The translations under genes were made by a program, and so were the position numbers. A DNA stretch of 5,139 bases from JBBDIM01 sp040880405. Its GTDB lineage: Bacteria; Planctomycetota; Planctomycetia; Pirellulales; Pirellulaceae. Below are positions 4,675 to 5,139 of the stretch, piece by piece. The notes beneath the pieces are model-generated. The model ran no database searches and was not told where the DNA came from. It saw only the letters and a list, made by a program, of their open reading frames with translations. Location of the stretch: assembly GCA_040880405.1 (NCBI GenBank), contig JBBDIM010000084.1, positions 1 to 5,139 of the forward strand. Reading direction: 5' to 3'. Numbering within the stretch: position 1 is the first letter of the stretch; every line of letters starts with the position of its first letter.

Positions 4675-5139
4675 ATGCCACAACGTAACTCGACTTCACG
4701 AAACAGTTCGGTGTCCGCAAACTCAAAAAATCCCAACCCTGCGTTTGGTGCCGGAATTCTGCCCAATTCGGATTCAACTACCGGGGCGGAAACTCACAAC
4801 GGATCAACACGTACTCCCGTGCCGCAACCCGCAGCGCCGCGCCCGCCTGTCGAATCGATGATCGACGACGAGCACGAGCCGATGTCCTTGGCCGAGCAGC
4901 ACAATCGGGCCGGACGGCGACTAGGTTCAGCGGAACCGGAACCGACGGACGACTACGACAAGTCCAAGCCGGGTGAGATTCATGTCGCCGAGCTCCAAAA
5001 AATGACGATGGCGGAGTTGATCGAGGAGGCCCGGAAGGAGAACCTCAACGATATCGCCAACGCCAAAAGGCAGGACCTCATCTTCCGCATCCTCAAAGAG
5101 CGGATCAAGATGACCGGCCTGATGTATGGCGAGGGGACC
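4675..5139 (+). CDS. rho: transcription termination factor Rho, N-terminal part (cut by window end)
   Basis: Rho is a hexameric RNA-dependent ATPase/helicase that binds C-rich nascent RNA and ends transcription. This frame gives 155 residues with no stop before the right edge. Residues about 102-145 form the Rho_N helical domain: IHVAELQKMTMAELIEEA, then an ENLNDIANAKRQDLIFRILK segment whose KRQDLIF matches E. coli RKQDIIF. The final TGLMYGEGT leads into the cold-shock-like RNA-binding domain, which with the ATPase core lies outside the window. The first ~100 residues are an extension absent from E. coli Rho: 1-47 are rich in S, N and T, 48-59 are proline-rich (PVPQPAAPRPP), and 60-100 are acidic with a few basic residues. 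It is probably disordered. The start is ATG 4675, with GGAG 9 nt upstream; M62 is a possible but less likely internal start. It is the third same-strand gene after polA and coaE, behind a 406-bp leader. Confidence 0.93.
   Translation, partial: MPQRNSTSRNSSVSANSKNPNPAFGAGILPNSDSTTGAETHNGSTRTPVPQPAAPRPPVESMIDDEHEPMSLAEQHNRAGRRLGSAEPEPTDDYDKSKPGEIHVAELQKMTMAELIEEARKENLNDIANAKRQDLIFRILKERIKMTGLMYGEGT

Noticed and set aside
4667..4861. 64-codon frame starting at ATG 4667
   Set aside because: It overlaps the start of rho in another frame, its ATG lies 1 nt from the GGAG, and its translation shows no family features, whereas the 4675 frame leads into a clear Rho_N domain.

Overview
The window looks like ordinary core chromosome from a moderately GC-rich bacterium, most likely a planctomycete (Planctomycetota, possibly Pirellulales). 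The reasons are: a DNA polymerase I whose 5'-nuclease domain opens with a VDSHSLIFQVFHA-type motif; a CoaE with a DAPV..AGW signature; a Rho with a long low-complexity N-terminal extension; long intergenic leaders; and, as I recall it, the polA-coaE-rho order common in that phylum. The lineage is inferred from recalled family features, not from a search.

Layout. Positions 1-111 (minus strand) hold the first 37 codons of a small single-pass membrane protein of unknown function, transcribed away from the rest. Positions 112-594 are a non-coding divergent region with a plausible minus-strand promoter, several perfect inverted repeats and only weak promoter candidates toward polA. Positions 595-3459 (plus) encode a complete DNA polymerase I with 5' nuclease, 3'-5' proofreading and polymerase domains and every catalytic residue I could check. 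After a 206-bp gap with a hairpin close to a Shine-Dalgarno, 3666-4268 (plus) encodes a complete dephospho-CoA kinase. A 406-bp untranslated stretch (4269-4674) follows; it has a G-free, C-rich tract and a two-tier stem-loop. From 4675 to the right edge (plus) is the N-terminal part of transcription terminator Rho, cut off by the window end.

The three plus-strand genes serve replication and repair, the last step of CoA synthesis, and transcription termination. They share no pathway, so their linkage is probably conserved housekeeping synteny. I see no mobile element, CRISPR array, tRNA, rRNA, toxin-antitoxin pair or defence system, and I do not think the window holds a new multi-gene system. 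The most interesting parts are the possible regulatory leader of rho (C-rich rut-like tract plus stem-loop), the disordered Rho N-terminal extension, the unclear translation start of polA and the dyad cluster in the divergent upstream region.
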